Positions 16,898 to 25,775 are shown, counted from the stretch's first letter. The stretch is 43,071 nucleotides of DNA from UBA1858 sp045106935 (GCA_045106935.1 JBGCFN010000037.1:1-43071), one strand, 5' to 3'. A program made the numbers and translations. Notes: generated from the sequence alone by a model not told the origin.

Positions 16898-16907
16898 ATA
16901 TGAAAAT

Positions 16908-17630
16908 TTAGTACTTTCTTTTCAGTCTCATCAAATTTCCATCGTTTATGATTTTAAAACGATTCAAATATGACATCCCCAACAATGGCGTTGAAGGTTC
17001 AGATCCTTCAATAACCAACCCCTCTACCGATCTTATTGTAATCCCTGAAATTGTGACTTTATCGATCGTCACTTTGACAGCCTTCTCCACTCCAGATGCG
17101 GTAGCCACCCAGGTGGATTCTCCTTTTAATTTGTAGTTAATACCTAAACGTTTGGCTTGCACAGAGCTCATGGCGATACTGGATGCTCCTGTATCCACTA
17201 AAAAATTTACTGGATAACCATTCATTGAGCCTATAGTGCGGAACATTGTATCAGCACCTTGATAAACTAAAATTTCTGGTTCAGTTTTCTGTTCGTCTGT
17301 CGTTGTATTACGAACGACGTTACCAAGTTGATATATTCGATTTTCACCATTGATTTCAATGACGGCATCATGCGCATTTGCAGATATTAACTTAACCCCA
17401 TGCTTGGTAGTTTCACCCACCGATACAAGCACTCGGTCATTATCAATATGCAGCATAGCTTTGTTTTCAAACAGTGCAATGACTTCTACATGAGGTGCAG
17501 CATGAACATCGCTACCGGTATTTAACAATATAAATACTATACCAAATATCAGGGAATATTGAAAAATATTACTAAAATAAAGTAAGTTACGAACTTTTCT
17601 TAAGGTATTGAGTGAATGAACCTTTATCAT
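16908..17630 (-). CDS. Membrane-anchored retropepsin-like aspartic protease
   Basis: A 240-residue protein of the single-domain bacterial retropepsin-like (clan AA) family. A basic start precedes one hydrophobic anchor or signal segment (~23-45, YSLIFGIVFILLNTGSDVHA), so the rest is periplasmic. The protease domain starts near residue 125 and has the catalytic motif FLVDTGASS with Asp146 and a later hydrophobic-hydrophobic-Gly flap region (LLGMSYLNRF). One such domain gives half an active site, so dimerisation is expected. I choose the ATG at 17630 (GAAG six bases upstream) over a TTG at 17642. Either start lies inside the end of the upstream ATPase gene (44-bp overlap), implying tight coupling. 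Substrate unknown. Confidence 0.85.
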   Translation of the reverse strand: MIKVHSLNTLRKVRNLLYFSNIFQYSLIFGIVFILLNTGSDVHAAPHVEVIALFENKAMLHIDNDRVLVSVGETTKHGVKLISANAHDAVIEINGENRIYQLGNVVRNTTTDEQKTEPEILVYQGADTMFRTIGSMNGYPVNFLVDTGASSIAMSSVQAKRLGINYKLKGESTWVATASGVEKAVKVTIDKVTISGITIRSVEGLVIEGSEPSTPLLGMSYLNRFKIINDGNLMRLKRKY

Positions 17631-18651
17631 TTGCGACTTCAAATGCTGTTTGAGGTTGAATCATCTGCTGTTCGAGTAAATTATGCAATGCACTATCCAT
17701 ACTTTGCATGCCATGCGCGGCCCCACTCTGAATTATATTCTGTAATTGCTCAGATTTACCTTCACGCAAAATATTTGAACATGCCGATGTATTGATCAAA
17801 ATTTCAACAGCAGCGACGCGCCCTTTGCCACTGGCTTTCTTAAGCAATTGCTGAGAAACAATCGCTTTCAACGAGGTAGACAGCATGGTTCTAATTTGTG
17901 GTTGTTTATTCACAGGAAACGTATTGATTACTCGATCAATCGTCGCCGCCGCACTATTAGTATGCAGCGTCGCTAGGACAAGAATTCCTGTCTCTGCAGC
18001 GGTCACAGCCAAGCCCATTGTTTCTAAATCACGTAATTCACCCACAAGTATGACATCAGGGTCTTCTCTTAATGCAGAGTGCAATGCTTGAGCAAAAGAT
18101 TTTGTATGATTGTTAACTTCTCGTTGGCTAACCAAACAATTTTTACGTTGGTGCTCAAATTCTATAGGGTCTTCAATGGTTAGAATATGACCTTTTTGAT
18201 TGGTATTAATAACATCAACCATTGAGGCTAATGTGGTTGACTTACCAGAACCTGTTTTACCAGTCACTAAAATTAAGCCTGATTTCTGTTTACAGATGGA
18301 ATCTAATACTGGTGGCATGTTGAGTTTTTCAAGTGGAACTACTTCTGATGGAATCGCACGAAAAATTCCACCAATACCATTCAAATGTTTGAAGATGTTG
18401 ACTCGAAAACGACCAATGTCTTTAATTTCATGAGCAAAGTCCACCTGTTCATCTTCATCTAACACCTCTTTATTACGCAATGTCATGATGTCTCTAAATT
18501 CATCAAGTGCATCTTTCGCACTAATGGGCTCCTCTGTGATGCAAACCAGATCACCACTCACTCGCATACGCACAGGATCACCTGACAATATGTGAAGATC
18601 TGATCCATCTTCATCTACAAGTTTTTTCAAATAGTCATTAAGTTTAGACAT
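17587..18651 (-). CDS. PilT/PilU-type pilus retraction ATPase, paralogue B
   Basis: A 354-residue hexameric motor ATPase of the PilT/PilU family, acting at the inner face of the inner membrane. An N-terminal PAS-like domain (~1-100) precedes Walker A GKTGSGKST (~residue 130), Asp box, Walker B (VILVGELRD) and His box (ILVLATLHTNSA). It lacks the GspE/PilB tetracysteine. The C-terminal segment that in PilT reads AIRNLIREGK is here ACSNILREGK, partly conserved, followed by QSGAAHGMQSMDSAL. It resembles PilT more than the adjacent paralogue does, but both are divergent. It starts 11 bp after paralogue A and overlaps the protease gene. No pilin or pilus assembly genes lie in the window, so it may serve type IV pili encoded elsewhere. 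Confidence 0.9.
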   Translation of the reverse strand: MSKLNDYLKKLVDEDGSDLHILSGDPVRMRVSGDLVCITEEPISAKDALDEFRDIMTLRNKEVLDEDEQVDFAHEIKDIGRFRVNIFKHLNGIGGIFRAIPSEVVPLEKLNMPPVLDSICKQKSGLILVTGKTGSGKSTTLASMVDVINTNQKGHILTIEDPIEFEHQRKNCLVSQREVNNHTKSFAQALHSALREDPDVILVGELRDLETMGLAVTAAETGILVLATLHTNSAAATIDRVINTFPVNKQPQIRTMLSTSLKAIVSQQLLKKASGKGRVAAVEILINTSACSNILREGKSEQLQNIIQSGAAHGMQSMDSALHNLLEQQMIQPQTAFEVANDKGSFTQYLKKSS

Positions 18652-18662
18652 CGTATTATCAA

Positions 18663-19742
18663 CTATTGGGCAGTAATCAAGCTGGTGTCAGTGACAAATT
18701 TTTGGAACAGCTTTTTATCATTGGCATAAAGATAAGCATGATCTGGATCTACCTCTTTAGCGTGTATTGCATCTAAAAGTGCCTGATCTTTTAATTGCAT
18801 ACCAATATTACTGCCCGTTTGAATTTGATTAGGTATTTGGAATGTTTTATCAGAAATGATTAAATTCGATATTGCATTGTTCATTACCATCACTTCGACA
18901 ATGGCTTTTCTAGATTTACCATCTGCAGACCGAACCAAATCTTGAGTAACCACCGCATGTAAATGTTGTGATAAAAATATTTTACCTTGTTCTCGTTGAT
19001 CCGCCGGCAACGCATCCATTATTCTGTCGAGCGTTTTTGTTGCAGAGGTCGTATGCAATGTGCCAAATACAAGATGCCCTGTCTCTGCCGCTAACATTGC
19101 CATACTGATTGTTTCCGAGTCTCTCATCTCACCTACCAATATGATATCTGGGTCTTCACGTAAGGCTGCTCTTAAGCCATCTGAAAAACTATTTAAGTGA
19201 GTCCCTACTTCACGTTGTATTACTTGTGATTTTTGTGAGGGATGAATGAATTCAATTGGGTCTTCTAATGTAATTATATTCTCACGTCTAGTGCAGTTAA
19301 TATGATGAATAAGTGAAGCCAAAGTCGTTGACTTACCCGTTCCCGTCGCACCAGTAACTAACACCATGCCTTGCTTGAATTCAGCAAAAGACTTAATGAC
19401 GGTTGGTAGATTTAAAGAATCAAATGTAGGGATTTCAGTTGGAATATGCCGAAGCACTGCCCCAATGCCTGACAACTTGCGAAATAGGTTTACTCTGAAT
19501 CGACCTACGCCCTCAGACATATAAGAGAAGTCAAGATCCTGGCCTTGTTTGAATCGTTGTATTTGATTCTTACTTAGCATCTCAAACAGATAAGACTCTA
19601 ATTCTGTATCACCTAAATCACGAAATTTGATTGGCAATAAATCACCATGCATGCGAAACATGGGAGGAACGCCCACCGCAAAATGTATGTCAGATACACC
19701 CTGCTCTCGACCTAATTTTAAAAAGGCATCAATACGCGCCAT
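18663..19742 (-). CDS. PilT/PilU-type pilus retraction ATPase, paralogue A
   Basis: A 359-residue PilT/PilU-family ATPase paralogous to its downstream neighbour. Walker A is GATGTGKST, Walker B IILVGEMRD, His box LVFGTLHTTSA. The N-terminus MARIDAFLKLGREQGVSDIHF is the usual DIH-containing PAS-like start. In place of the PilT AIRNLIRE retraction motif it has AISNLIISDK, followed by IQTGSNIGMQLKDQAL, so it is neither a standard PilT nor a standard PilU. It begins 12 bp after the kinase gene. Likely forms or modulates a motor complex with paralogue B under kinase control (inference from operon structure). Confidence 0.9.
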   Translation of the reverse strand: MARIDAFLKLGREQGVSDIHFAVGVPPMFRMHGDLLPIKFRDLGDTELESYLFEMLSKNQIQRFKQGQDLDFSYMSEGVGRFRVNLFRKLSGIGAVLRHIPTEIPTFDSLNLPTVIKSFAEFKQGMVLVTGATGTGKSTTLASLIHHINCTRRENIITLEDPIEFIHPSQKSQVIQREVGTHLNSFSDGLRAALREDPDIILVGEMRDSETISMAMLAAETGHLVFGTLHTTSATKTLDRIMDALPADQREQGKIFLSQHLHAVVTQDLVRSADGKSRKAIVEVMVMNNAISNLIISDKTFQIPNQIQTGSNIGMQLKDQALLDAIHAKEVDPDHAYLYANDKKLFQKFVTDTSLITAQ

Positions 19743-19754
19743 ATTAGATAATCT

Positions 19755-22163
19755 TTATGAGTTAAACTTTTTTAGTCTTTCGGATAATTCTGTCATTGAT
19801 TGTATACGTTCTTCAGGCTTGACCTTCATACAATCCATAACAAGATTGCTAAGTTCTATCGGAACCTGATCATTTTTTTCGACAGGCGGCTTAGCTTCAC
19901 CTTGTACATGTTGATACATAATAGACATGCTGTCTTTGCCACTATACGGCGGTCGACCAGTTAGCATTTCGTACATCATTGTGCCTAAGCTATAAATATC
20001 AGTTTTCTCATCAATATCTTTACCTAGTACTTGCTCAGGTGACATATAAGTTGGTGTACCTACCAATAAACCTGTTTTTGTTAGCTTCGTGTCTGAGCTT
20101 TGACTCGCCGCAGCGATTCCAAAATCTACAATCTTAAGAAGACTATCTTCATTAATCATAACATTGTTAGGTTTTAAATCTCGATGAATCACTTTTGCAC
20201 TATGCGCACTTTCCATACCATTGCATATATCACTGGCAATTTTAATGGCACGCTCATTGGTTAACGGTTTTCGGTCTTTCAATTCGGCACTTAAGGTATG
20301 ACTCTCAAAGTATTCCATTGAAATAGCATGTGACTCACCAAAGGTAATTAAGTCATAGATACGAATAACATTTTGATGTGTGACTTTACGTGCAAAGCGC
20401 AACTCATAAATAAAACGTTTAATGACACTATCATCCGATACAAACTGTGCATTCAAAAACTTAAGAATGACATCTTCATTAATCATTAAATCTTCCATTA
20501 GGAAGACAGCACCAAAGGCCCCTTTACCCACCTGTCGAATGAATTTATAACGTCCTGCAAGAATATCATCGGGTTGTAATTTAGTTGGATCAACTGATTT
20601 GGGCTGCAACTCAGCTTTACCACGAATAATTGTACCTGGCATAGTTTTTTCAGAGTCAGACCTTTCACTACTGCGTGTAAGGGTTGCTCGTATATCGGTA
20701 CGTTGCTTATGTTGACTATCTAAAATTCTATCAATCGAACATCCGCCGAGTTCTCTTAGTTCTTCATCACGATTCTCTAATGCATGGCCAATGGATGATA
20801 CAATTTCATCAACACTCATATCGTCTGCTAGACGCTCTAAACATGCCAGCGCTTCTTTAACAATATTTTCTTGCTTTGCCCATAGTTGCTTGATGACATA
20901 AGGCACTGCTGATTTTGCTTCTAATTTTCCAAGTGCTTGCAACAAAATAATGCCCATCGACTCGACATTCTTGTCATTCTCATTGGCTTCATTTTTCTGT
21001 AACAACTTAATCAGCATAGGTACAGCTTGACGATTGCCAAGGTTTGCCAGGCCATCTACTGCGCGTTCTCGTACCCACCAGTCTGAATCGTTTAATGCTT
21101 CAACCAAAGAGTCATAAGTGCTTTCATCCTCAGTTGAGTTAATGATTTCAATGGCAGATCTTCGTACAAATTCATCTTTATCTTTTAATAAAATCAATAC
21201 TGCTTTAACTACTTTTGGCCCACCTATTTTACCAAGAGCATCAGCCGCTCTTGATCTTACCCACCAATCTTCATCTTTAAGAATTCGAAATAAATCTTTC
21301 ACTGAGGTTGGGCTAGCAATTTCATTTAACACTTCAACTGCTGCACGGCGTGTATACTCAGATTCACTTTTAAGAAACTCTACTAGATGAGCAACCGTCT
21401 CCGGATGTTGAATAGTGACAATGGTCTCTACTGCTTTATTTTGAACAGCATAGTCTGAGTCATCGATTAGTTTAGTTAAACGATCAATGCTTATATCGCC
21501 TTTCATATGAGATAAGCCATCCAATGCTGCTAATCTCACCGTCTTGTTTTCATCTTCCAATAGTTTTTCTAATGCTTGATGCACTTGTGGTCGATCAAAT
21601 TTGCGCAATATTTTTGCAAAATTACTTCGAATAAATGCTTCTTTAGTTTCGATTCGATTAATAATTTCGGTAACAACGGTATCAGTGGCTACATTATCTA
21701 TAATTTTAAACAAAGCCACTTGTTCGTTGTGATCCACACTAAATACGAATTTAATTAAATTCACAGCTTTTAACTTTTCTTTATGAGCAGTCAAAATACT
21801 CATAATGGCAGTTTTTGAAAGATTAGGATCAGCTAAGCTAGCAACTAATGGATTAGGGTCAATATTTTCTGCTTTACTTAATGCTTCAGAGACACCTTGG
21901 CGTATAAGCTCCACATCATTTCCCAATAACGGAATGTAATAATCTAGTGTATTTGAGTTGGCTAGATCAGTGAGTACTTCAATGATATGCGTGTTACCTA
22001 ATTTATTCGTCGTCTGCAATGCTTCAGCCAGCCTAGGAATTGAAGATTTTGGATTCTTCTTTAACTTGGCTATCGCTTTTTGTGCATTTGGTTCAGCCAG
22101 AGATTCGCATTGCGAAATCTGCGCAATCGACCCATCTGAAAGAAAACCGCTCAATAAACCCAT
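19755..22163 (-). CDS. HEAT-repeat Ser/Thr protein kinase
   Basis: An 802-residue cytoplasmic Hanks-type kinase with an unusual architecture. Residues ~30-500 are tandem HEAT/PBS-lyase-type helical repeats (for example DEDWWVRSRAADALGKIGG and DSDWWVRERAVDGLANLGN), a protein-docking scaffold. A linker rich in Ser/Arg follows. The kinase domain (~530-800) has the glycine loop VGKGAFGAVF, Lys568, catalytic HRD with Asp662, DFG with Asp680 and an activation loop GTPTYMSPEQ, so it should be active. No transmembrane segment is seen. I place the start at ATG 22163; a TTG at 22208 would add 15 residues, and neither has a clear Shine-Dalgarno. It leads an operon with two PilT-type ATPases, a protease and an FHA-cyclase, which are its likely effectors. 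Confidence 0.9.
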   Translation of the reverse strand: MGLLSGFLSDGSIAQISQCESLAEPNAQKAIAKLKKNPKSSIPRLAEALQTTNKLGNTHIIEVLTDLANSNTLDYYIPLLGNDVELIRQGVSEALSKAENIDPNPLVASLADPNLSKTAIMSILTAHKEKLKAVNLIKFVFSVDHNEQVALFKIIDNVATDTVVTEIINRIETKEAFIRSNFAKILRKFDRPQVHQALEKLLEDENKTVRLAALDGLSHMKGDISIDRLTKLIDDSDYAVQNKAVETIVTIQHPETVAHLVEFLKSESEYTRRAAVEVLNEIASPTSVKDLFRILKDEDWWVRSRAADALGKIGGPKVVKAVLILLKDKDEFVRRSAIEIINSTEDESTYDSLVEALNDSDWWVRERAVDGLANLGNRQAVPMLIKLLQKNEANENDKNVESMGIILLQALGKLEAKSAVPYVIKQLWAKQENIVKEALACLERLADDMSVDEIVSSIGHALENRDEELRELGGCSIDRILDSQHKQRTDIRATLTRSSERSDSEKTMPGTIIRGKAELQPKSVDPTKLQPDDILAGRYKFIRQVGKGAFGAVFLMEDLMINEDVILKFLNAQFVSDDSVIKRFIYELRFARKVTHQNVIRIYDLITFGESHAISMEYFESHTLSAELKDRKPLTNERAIKIASDICNGMESAHSAKVIHRDLKPNNVMINEDSLLKIVDFGIAAASQSSDTKLTKTGLLVGTPTYMSPEQVLGKDIDEKTDIYSLGTMMYEMLTGRPPYSGKDSMSIMYQHVQGEAKPPVEKNDQVPIELSNLVMDCMKVKPEERIQSMTELSERLKKFNS

Positions 22164-22288
22164 GTGGTAACTAAATTTATAATTATTGTTTCCGAACTGT
22201 ATAGACAATGTTGTCTCAGGAATTCATAAAATTCATGAAAAAACATAACGTTAAAGCATATCTTATAGCAAAGAATTGACTTTGAATA

Positions 22289-22771
22289 TTAGTTTACTAG
22301 CCAGATAATTAGTTCAAGCGACAATAAGGCATATATTCCCGCCATTAGGTCATCTAAGACGATGCCCAGCCCGCCTGAAATGCGCTTATCGAGCAGGTTT
22401 ATAGGCCACGGTTTGAATATATCGAAGATTCGAAAAAGAACGAATCCTATGATTACCCACTGCCAGCCAGGCGGTGCTAAGGCCATTGTCACTAGATAAC
22501 CACAAATTTCATCAATGACAATTCCACCGTGGTCATGCACTCCTAACATTTGTGCAGATTTCCCGGCAATGTAAATACTGAACAAGCATAGGACAGATAA
22601 AATAACTATAAATTCACTTAAACTTAGTGGAGCAAGCAGTAAATAAATAGGAATGGCAGCTAATGTGCCAAATGTGCCAGGGGCCTTCGGTGCTAGCCCA
22701 CTACCAAATCCAAAGGCAATTAAATGAATTGGGTTCGTGACAACTGTTTTCCAATCAGGATGATGACTCAT
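22289..22771 (-). CDS. pgpA: Phosphatidylglycerophosphatase A
   Basis: Inner-membrane phosphatase that converts phosphatidylglycerophosphate to phosphatidylglycerol. The 160 residues include the family start HLIAFGFGSGLAPKAPGTFGT, a DEICGY motif with acidic residues for Mg2+ binding (~88-93), a WQWVIIGFVLFRIFDIFKPWPI helix, and GLGIVLDDLMAGIYA near the end. Several hydrophobic helices are present. It starts 3 bp after thiL, the usual gammaproteobacterial order, and closes the riboflavin-thiamine block. About 125 bp separate its end from the kinase gene. Confidence 0.96.
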   Translation of the reverse strand: MSHHPDWKTVVTNPIHLIAFGFGSGLAPKAPGTFGTLAAIPIYLLLAPLSLSEFIVILSVLCLFSIYIAGKSAQMLGVHDHGGIVIDEICGYLVTMALAPPGWQWVIIGFVLFRIFDIFKPWPINLLDKRISGGLGIVLDDLMAGIYALLSLELIIWLVN

Positions 22772-22774
22772 AAC

Positions 22775-23716
22775 TTACTTTTCAAAATGATCGTAGCCTA
22801 AATAGTGTGGACGAGGTATGACCTGGTCTCCTTGATATATCTCAATAATTTGGGAGTCAGTGATCATACCAATTTGCGTAATTGGGCAATTATATTTACT
22901 AGATAATCGGTCAAGTTGGTGAATATTCTCATCAGGAATTGTAAACAATAATTCATAATCTTCCCCTCCTGTAATGGCCAGCTCTGCATCTTTCTCATGC
23001 TCCATGGGTATCTTATCTATCTGTAGACATGCTCCTACATTACTTGCATGACAAATAAGGTCCAATTCATTTAGTAATCCATCTGATATATCGATAGCAG
23101 CATTTGCAAGCTCACGCATTTCAATCGATAGATCTACTCGTGATTGTGGTGTGTACAAAGCGGTGTATTGCTCATCAGATAAGTCATCATGATTAAAATT
23201 AGTCTCTTGTAAGTAATTTAATGCACTCACTGCATTTCCAATCACTCCTGTGACGAATAACTTATCATTGACCTTTGCATGACTACGCAATAAAGCTTTG
23301 CCAATAGGCACTTCGCCAATCAGCTGAACAGACATAGTTAAACTATCACCTGCGGTTGTGTCGCCACCAATTAAGACTACACGATTAATTTCCGCACATT
23401 CAAACAGGCCTCTGGAAAATCCTTCTAACCAAGATTGATCTAAAGAAGATAATGTGAGGTTAAGTGTTGCCCATCGAGGTGCTGCACCCATGGCAGCTAT
23501 ATCACTTATGTTTGATGCCATCAGTTTGTAGCCAACAGCATATGCAGGAGCTTGTTTGGAAAAATGTTTTCCCACCGTCATGGTGTCAGTAGTAATGACT
23601 AATTCACATCCATTATTGGCTTTAATAATTGCCGCATCATCCCCTATTCCTTTAACAATCCCTCGATCATTAAAGTCTTTAGTGAAGTATTGTTGAATAA
23701 TATCTTTTTCGTTCAA
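22775..23716 (-). CDS. thiL: Thiamine-monophosphate kinase
   Basis: Cytoplasmic ATP-dependent kinase producing thiamine diphosphate from thiamine monophosphate, the last step of cofactor synthesis. The 313 residues show the ThiL/PurM superfamily features: GIGDDAAII near residue 23, TTDTMTVGKHF at 42-52, GGDTTAGDSLTMSV near 132 and DISDGLLNELDLI near 205, followed by TGGEDYELLFTI. Length is standard. It overlaps nusB by 4 bp and is followed at 3 bp by pgpA. Confidence 0.97.
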   Translation of the reverse strand: MNEKDIIQQYFTKDFNDRGIVKGIGDDAAIIKANNGCELVITTDTMTVGKHFSKQAPAYAVGYKLMASNISDIAAMGAAPRWATLNLTLSSLDQSWLEGFSRGLFECAEINRVVLIGGDTTAGDSLTMSVQLIGEVPIGKALLRSHAKVNDKLFVTGVIGNAVSALNYLQETNFNHDDLSDEQYTALYTPQSRVDLSIEMRELANAAIDISDGLLNELDLICHASNVGACLQIDKIPMEHEKDAELAITGGEDYELLFTIPDENIHQLDRLSSKYNCPITQIGMITDSQIIEIYQGDQVIPRPHYLGYDHFEK

Positions 23717-24165
23717 TTTTTCTGAAGCATTATTTTTCGATCAAATTTTTTCATCAACTTATCTAAAACAACATTAACTAATTTAAATCCTTCATCTGAT
23801 CCAAATTTTTTACTTAGTCTAATTGCTTCAGATACAATTACTTTTTCAGGAACCTGTATACAGTTAATTAATTCATAAGTAGCCACTCGCAAAGCTGCAA
23901 GTTCAATTGGATCTATTTTTTCAACATCATATTCGGATGCATTGTTAATATTTTCATCAATGACATCAGATTGTTTGATGCTTCCAATGACTAACTCTGA
24001 AAAATAAGCTGGATCCGATTTTGGCCAATACTCATCATCATGATATTGCATCACTAAAGTCTGAGCGTCTTCGTCAGTTAAATGCCATTGATACATCGCT
24101 TGAAGTGCCAATCTTCTTGAGCACTGTCGCTTATGAAAAAGCTCTCTGTCATTACCTTGGCTCAA
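23713..24165 (-). CDS. nusB: Transcription antitermination factor NusB
   Basis: RNA-binding protein that pairs with NusE (S10) on boxA in rRNA leaders. The 150 all-helical residues include the signature RRLALQAMYQWHL near residue 17 and the terminal region VSEAIRLSKKFGSDEGFKLVNVVLDKL. It is slightly longer than the E. coli protein (139 residues). It overlaps both ribH and thiL by 4 bp, the usual rib-nus coupling. Confidence 0.96.
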   Translation of the reverse strand: MSQGNDRELFHKRQCSRRLALQAMYQWHLTDEDAQTLVMQYHDDEYWPKSDPAYFSELVIGSIKQSDVIDENINNASEYDVEKIDPIELAALRVATYELINCIQVPEKVIVSEAIRLSKKFGSDEGFKLVNVVLDKLMKKFDRKIMLQKN

Positions 24166-24644
24166 GATTCTTTCCGAATATCTTTAATTACATTGCACAT
24201 TTCTAATGCGCATAAAGCACAATCGACACCTTTATTTTCACCACCAATTTGTGATCTTTGTTGAGCTTGTTCAGGAGTATTCGTGGTTAGGACACCAAAT
24301 ACGACCGGAATACCAGTGCTTAGACTAACATCCATCACACCACGTGCACATTCGCCTGCTACAAAATCAAAGTGAGGCGTATCACCTTGTATAACACATC
24401 CCAAGGTGATTATTGCTGCATGTTCTTCCGCATCAACCAAGTGCATTGCAGCGAGTGGAATTTCAAATGCACCAGGCACATAAATGATATCTATGTCTTT
24501 TTTCGCGACACCTTGTTTAAGCAATGTATCTGTCGCACCTTTCAATAGATTATCAACAATATCATTGTTAAATCGAGCAGCGACAATAGCAAAACGCGCT
24601 TTGCCAGGTTTAATATTGCCTGTTTTTGTTTCTTGTATTTTCAT
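24162..24644 (-). CDS. ribH: 6,7-dimethyl-8-ribityllumazine synthase
   Basis: Penultimate enzyme of riboflavin synthesis, condensing 5-amino-6-ribitylaminouracil with 3,4-dihydroxybutanone phosphate; forms large oligomeric shells. The 160 residues include the substrate-binding ARFN near residue 24, the motif VPGAFEIPLAA near 54, ALGCVIQGDTPHFDFVAGE (LGCVI version) near 80 and GIPVVFGVLTT near 111. The catalytic His after DTPH is present. Its start overlaps the ribBA stop by one base. Confidence 0.97.
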   Translation of the reverse strand: MKIQETKTGNIKPGKARFAIVAARFNNDIVDNLLKGATDTLLKQGVAKKDIDIIYVPGAFEIPLAAMHLVDAEEHAAIITLGCVIQGDTPHFDFVAGECARGVMDVSLSTGIPVVFGVLTTNTPEQAQQRSQIGGENKGVDCALCALEMCNVIKDIRKES

Positions 24645-25765
24645 TATTTTTGCTTGCCATCAATATATTCAACAATTTCGAGACCAAATCCACCTAAGCC
24701 ATGAAATACTTGTGGTGCACTTAATAAGCGCATTTTAGTGACTCCCAAATCAGAGAGGATTTGTCCACCTACGCCAAGAGTCCAACGATTCACTGGTGAA
24801 TCTTTTGTGTCTGAATCTAAACGCTCTTTTTTACTAATATTCAAATTTTCTAATTGCTGACATAAAGATTCACTATCGTTCGCAATTCTCAAGATAACAG
24901 CAACGCCGACATCTTCACTTGCAATTCTTTTCATTGCATCACGTAATGGCCACCCACAACTTGCACTATTTCCTAACAAGGTATCACACAGTGTGTTTTC
25001 TATATGTACGCGAGTAACAATTGGTTTGTTTGGGTCAACTTGCCCTTTAACTAAAGCGAAGTGGACTTCTTTGTTAATCTTATCTTCGTAAGTAACCAAT
25101 TCAAATTCACCACAATCAGTTGAAAAAGGTTGTGACGATTTGCGATGCACAGTACGTTCATGTTGAATTCGATATCGAATGAGATCTTCTATCGTTCCAA
25201 TTTTAAGATTATGTTCTTGGGCAAACTTTTCCAATTGTGGACGTCTTGCCATGGATCCATCTTCATCCATAATTTCAACAATGACAGCAGCCGGTTCTAG
25301 TTCTGCAAGTCTCGCGTAATCACATCCTGCCTCTGTATGTCCTGCACGAGTTAACACTCCACCAGCTTGCGCCATTAATGGAAATATATGTCCAGGTTGA
25401 GTAATACTGCCACTGTTGGCATTTGGTGCTACGGCAGTTCGAATTGTGTGCGCACGATCATAAGCTGAAATTCCAGTGGTCACACCTTCGCTGGCTTCGA
25501 TAGATATTGTAAAATTTGTTGTGTGATCTGCCTCTGTAACATCGACCATCAAAGGAAGGTTTAATTGTTGGCATCGCTCTTTAGTGAGCGTGAGACAGAT
25601 TAATCCTCGGCCATATTTGGCCATGAAGTTGATATCTTCTGGCCTTACCATTGAGGCCGCCATAAGAATATCTCCTTCGTTTTCACGGTCTTCATCGTCA
25701 ACAATGACAACCATCTTGCCAGCAGCGATATCTTCAACAATTTCTTCGGTTGAATTAAATTTCAT
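24644..25765 (-). CDS. ribBA: RibBA-type protein: 3,4-dihydroxybutanone phosphate synthase with degenerate GTP cyclohydrolase II domain
   Basis: The N-terminal ~200 residues are RibB, making 3,4-dihydroxybutanone 4-phosphate from ribulose 5-phosphate; DDEDRENEGD binds the metal, and GHTEAGCDYARLA is intact. The C-terminal half has a RibA fold, but its zinc Cys cluster and catalytic motifs are missing: the usual HSEC...GD is HIENTLCDT, RCDCG is SASCG, and the EGRGIGL loop is ANDSESL. That half is probably inactive, so a separate RibA is needed elsewhere. I choose the ATG at 25765 (MKFNSTEEIVEDI, 373 residues) because it matches the conserved family start and lies 10 bp after ribE; an in-frame ATG at 25813 would overlap ribE. 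Confidence 0.93.
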   Translation of the reverse strand: MKFNSTEEIVEDIAAGKMVVIVDDEDRENEGDILMAASMVRPEDINFMAKYGRGLICLTLTKERCQQLNLPLMVDVTEADHTTNFTISIEASEGVTTGISAYDRAHTIRTAVAPNANSGSITQPGHIFPLMAQAGGVLTRAGHTEAGCDYARLAELEPAAVIVEIMDEDGSMARRPQLEKFAQEHNLKIGTIEDLIRYRIQHERTVHRKSSQPFSTDCGEFELVTYEDKINKEVHFALVKGQVDPNKPIVTRVHIENTLCDTLLGNSASCGWPLRDAMKRIASEDVGVAVILRIANDSESLCQQLENLNISKKERLDSDTKDSPVNRWTLGVGGQILSDLGVTKMRLLSAPQVFHGLGGFGLEIVEYIDGKQK

Positions 25766-25775
25766 AAGCGAGGAA

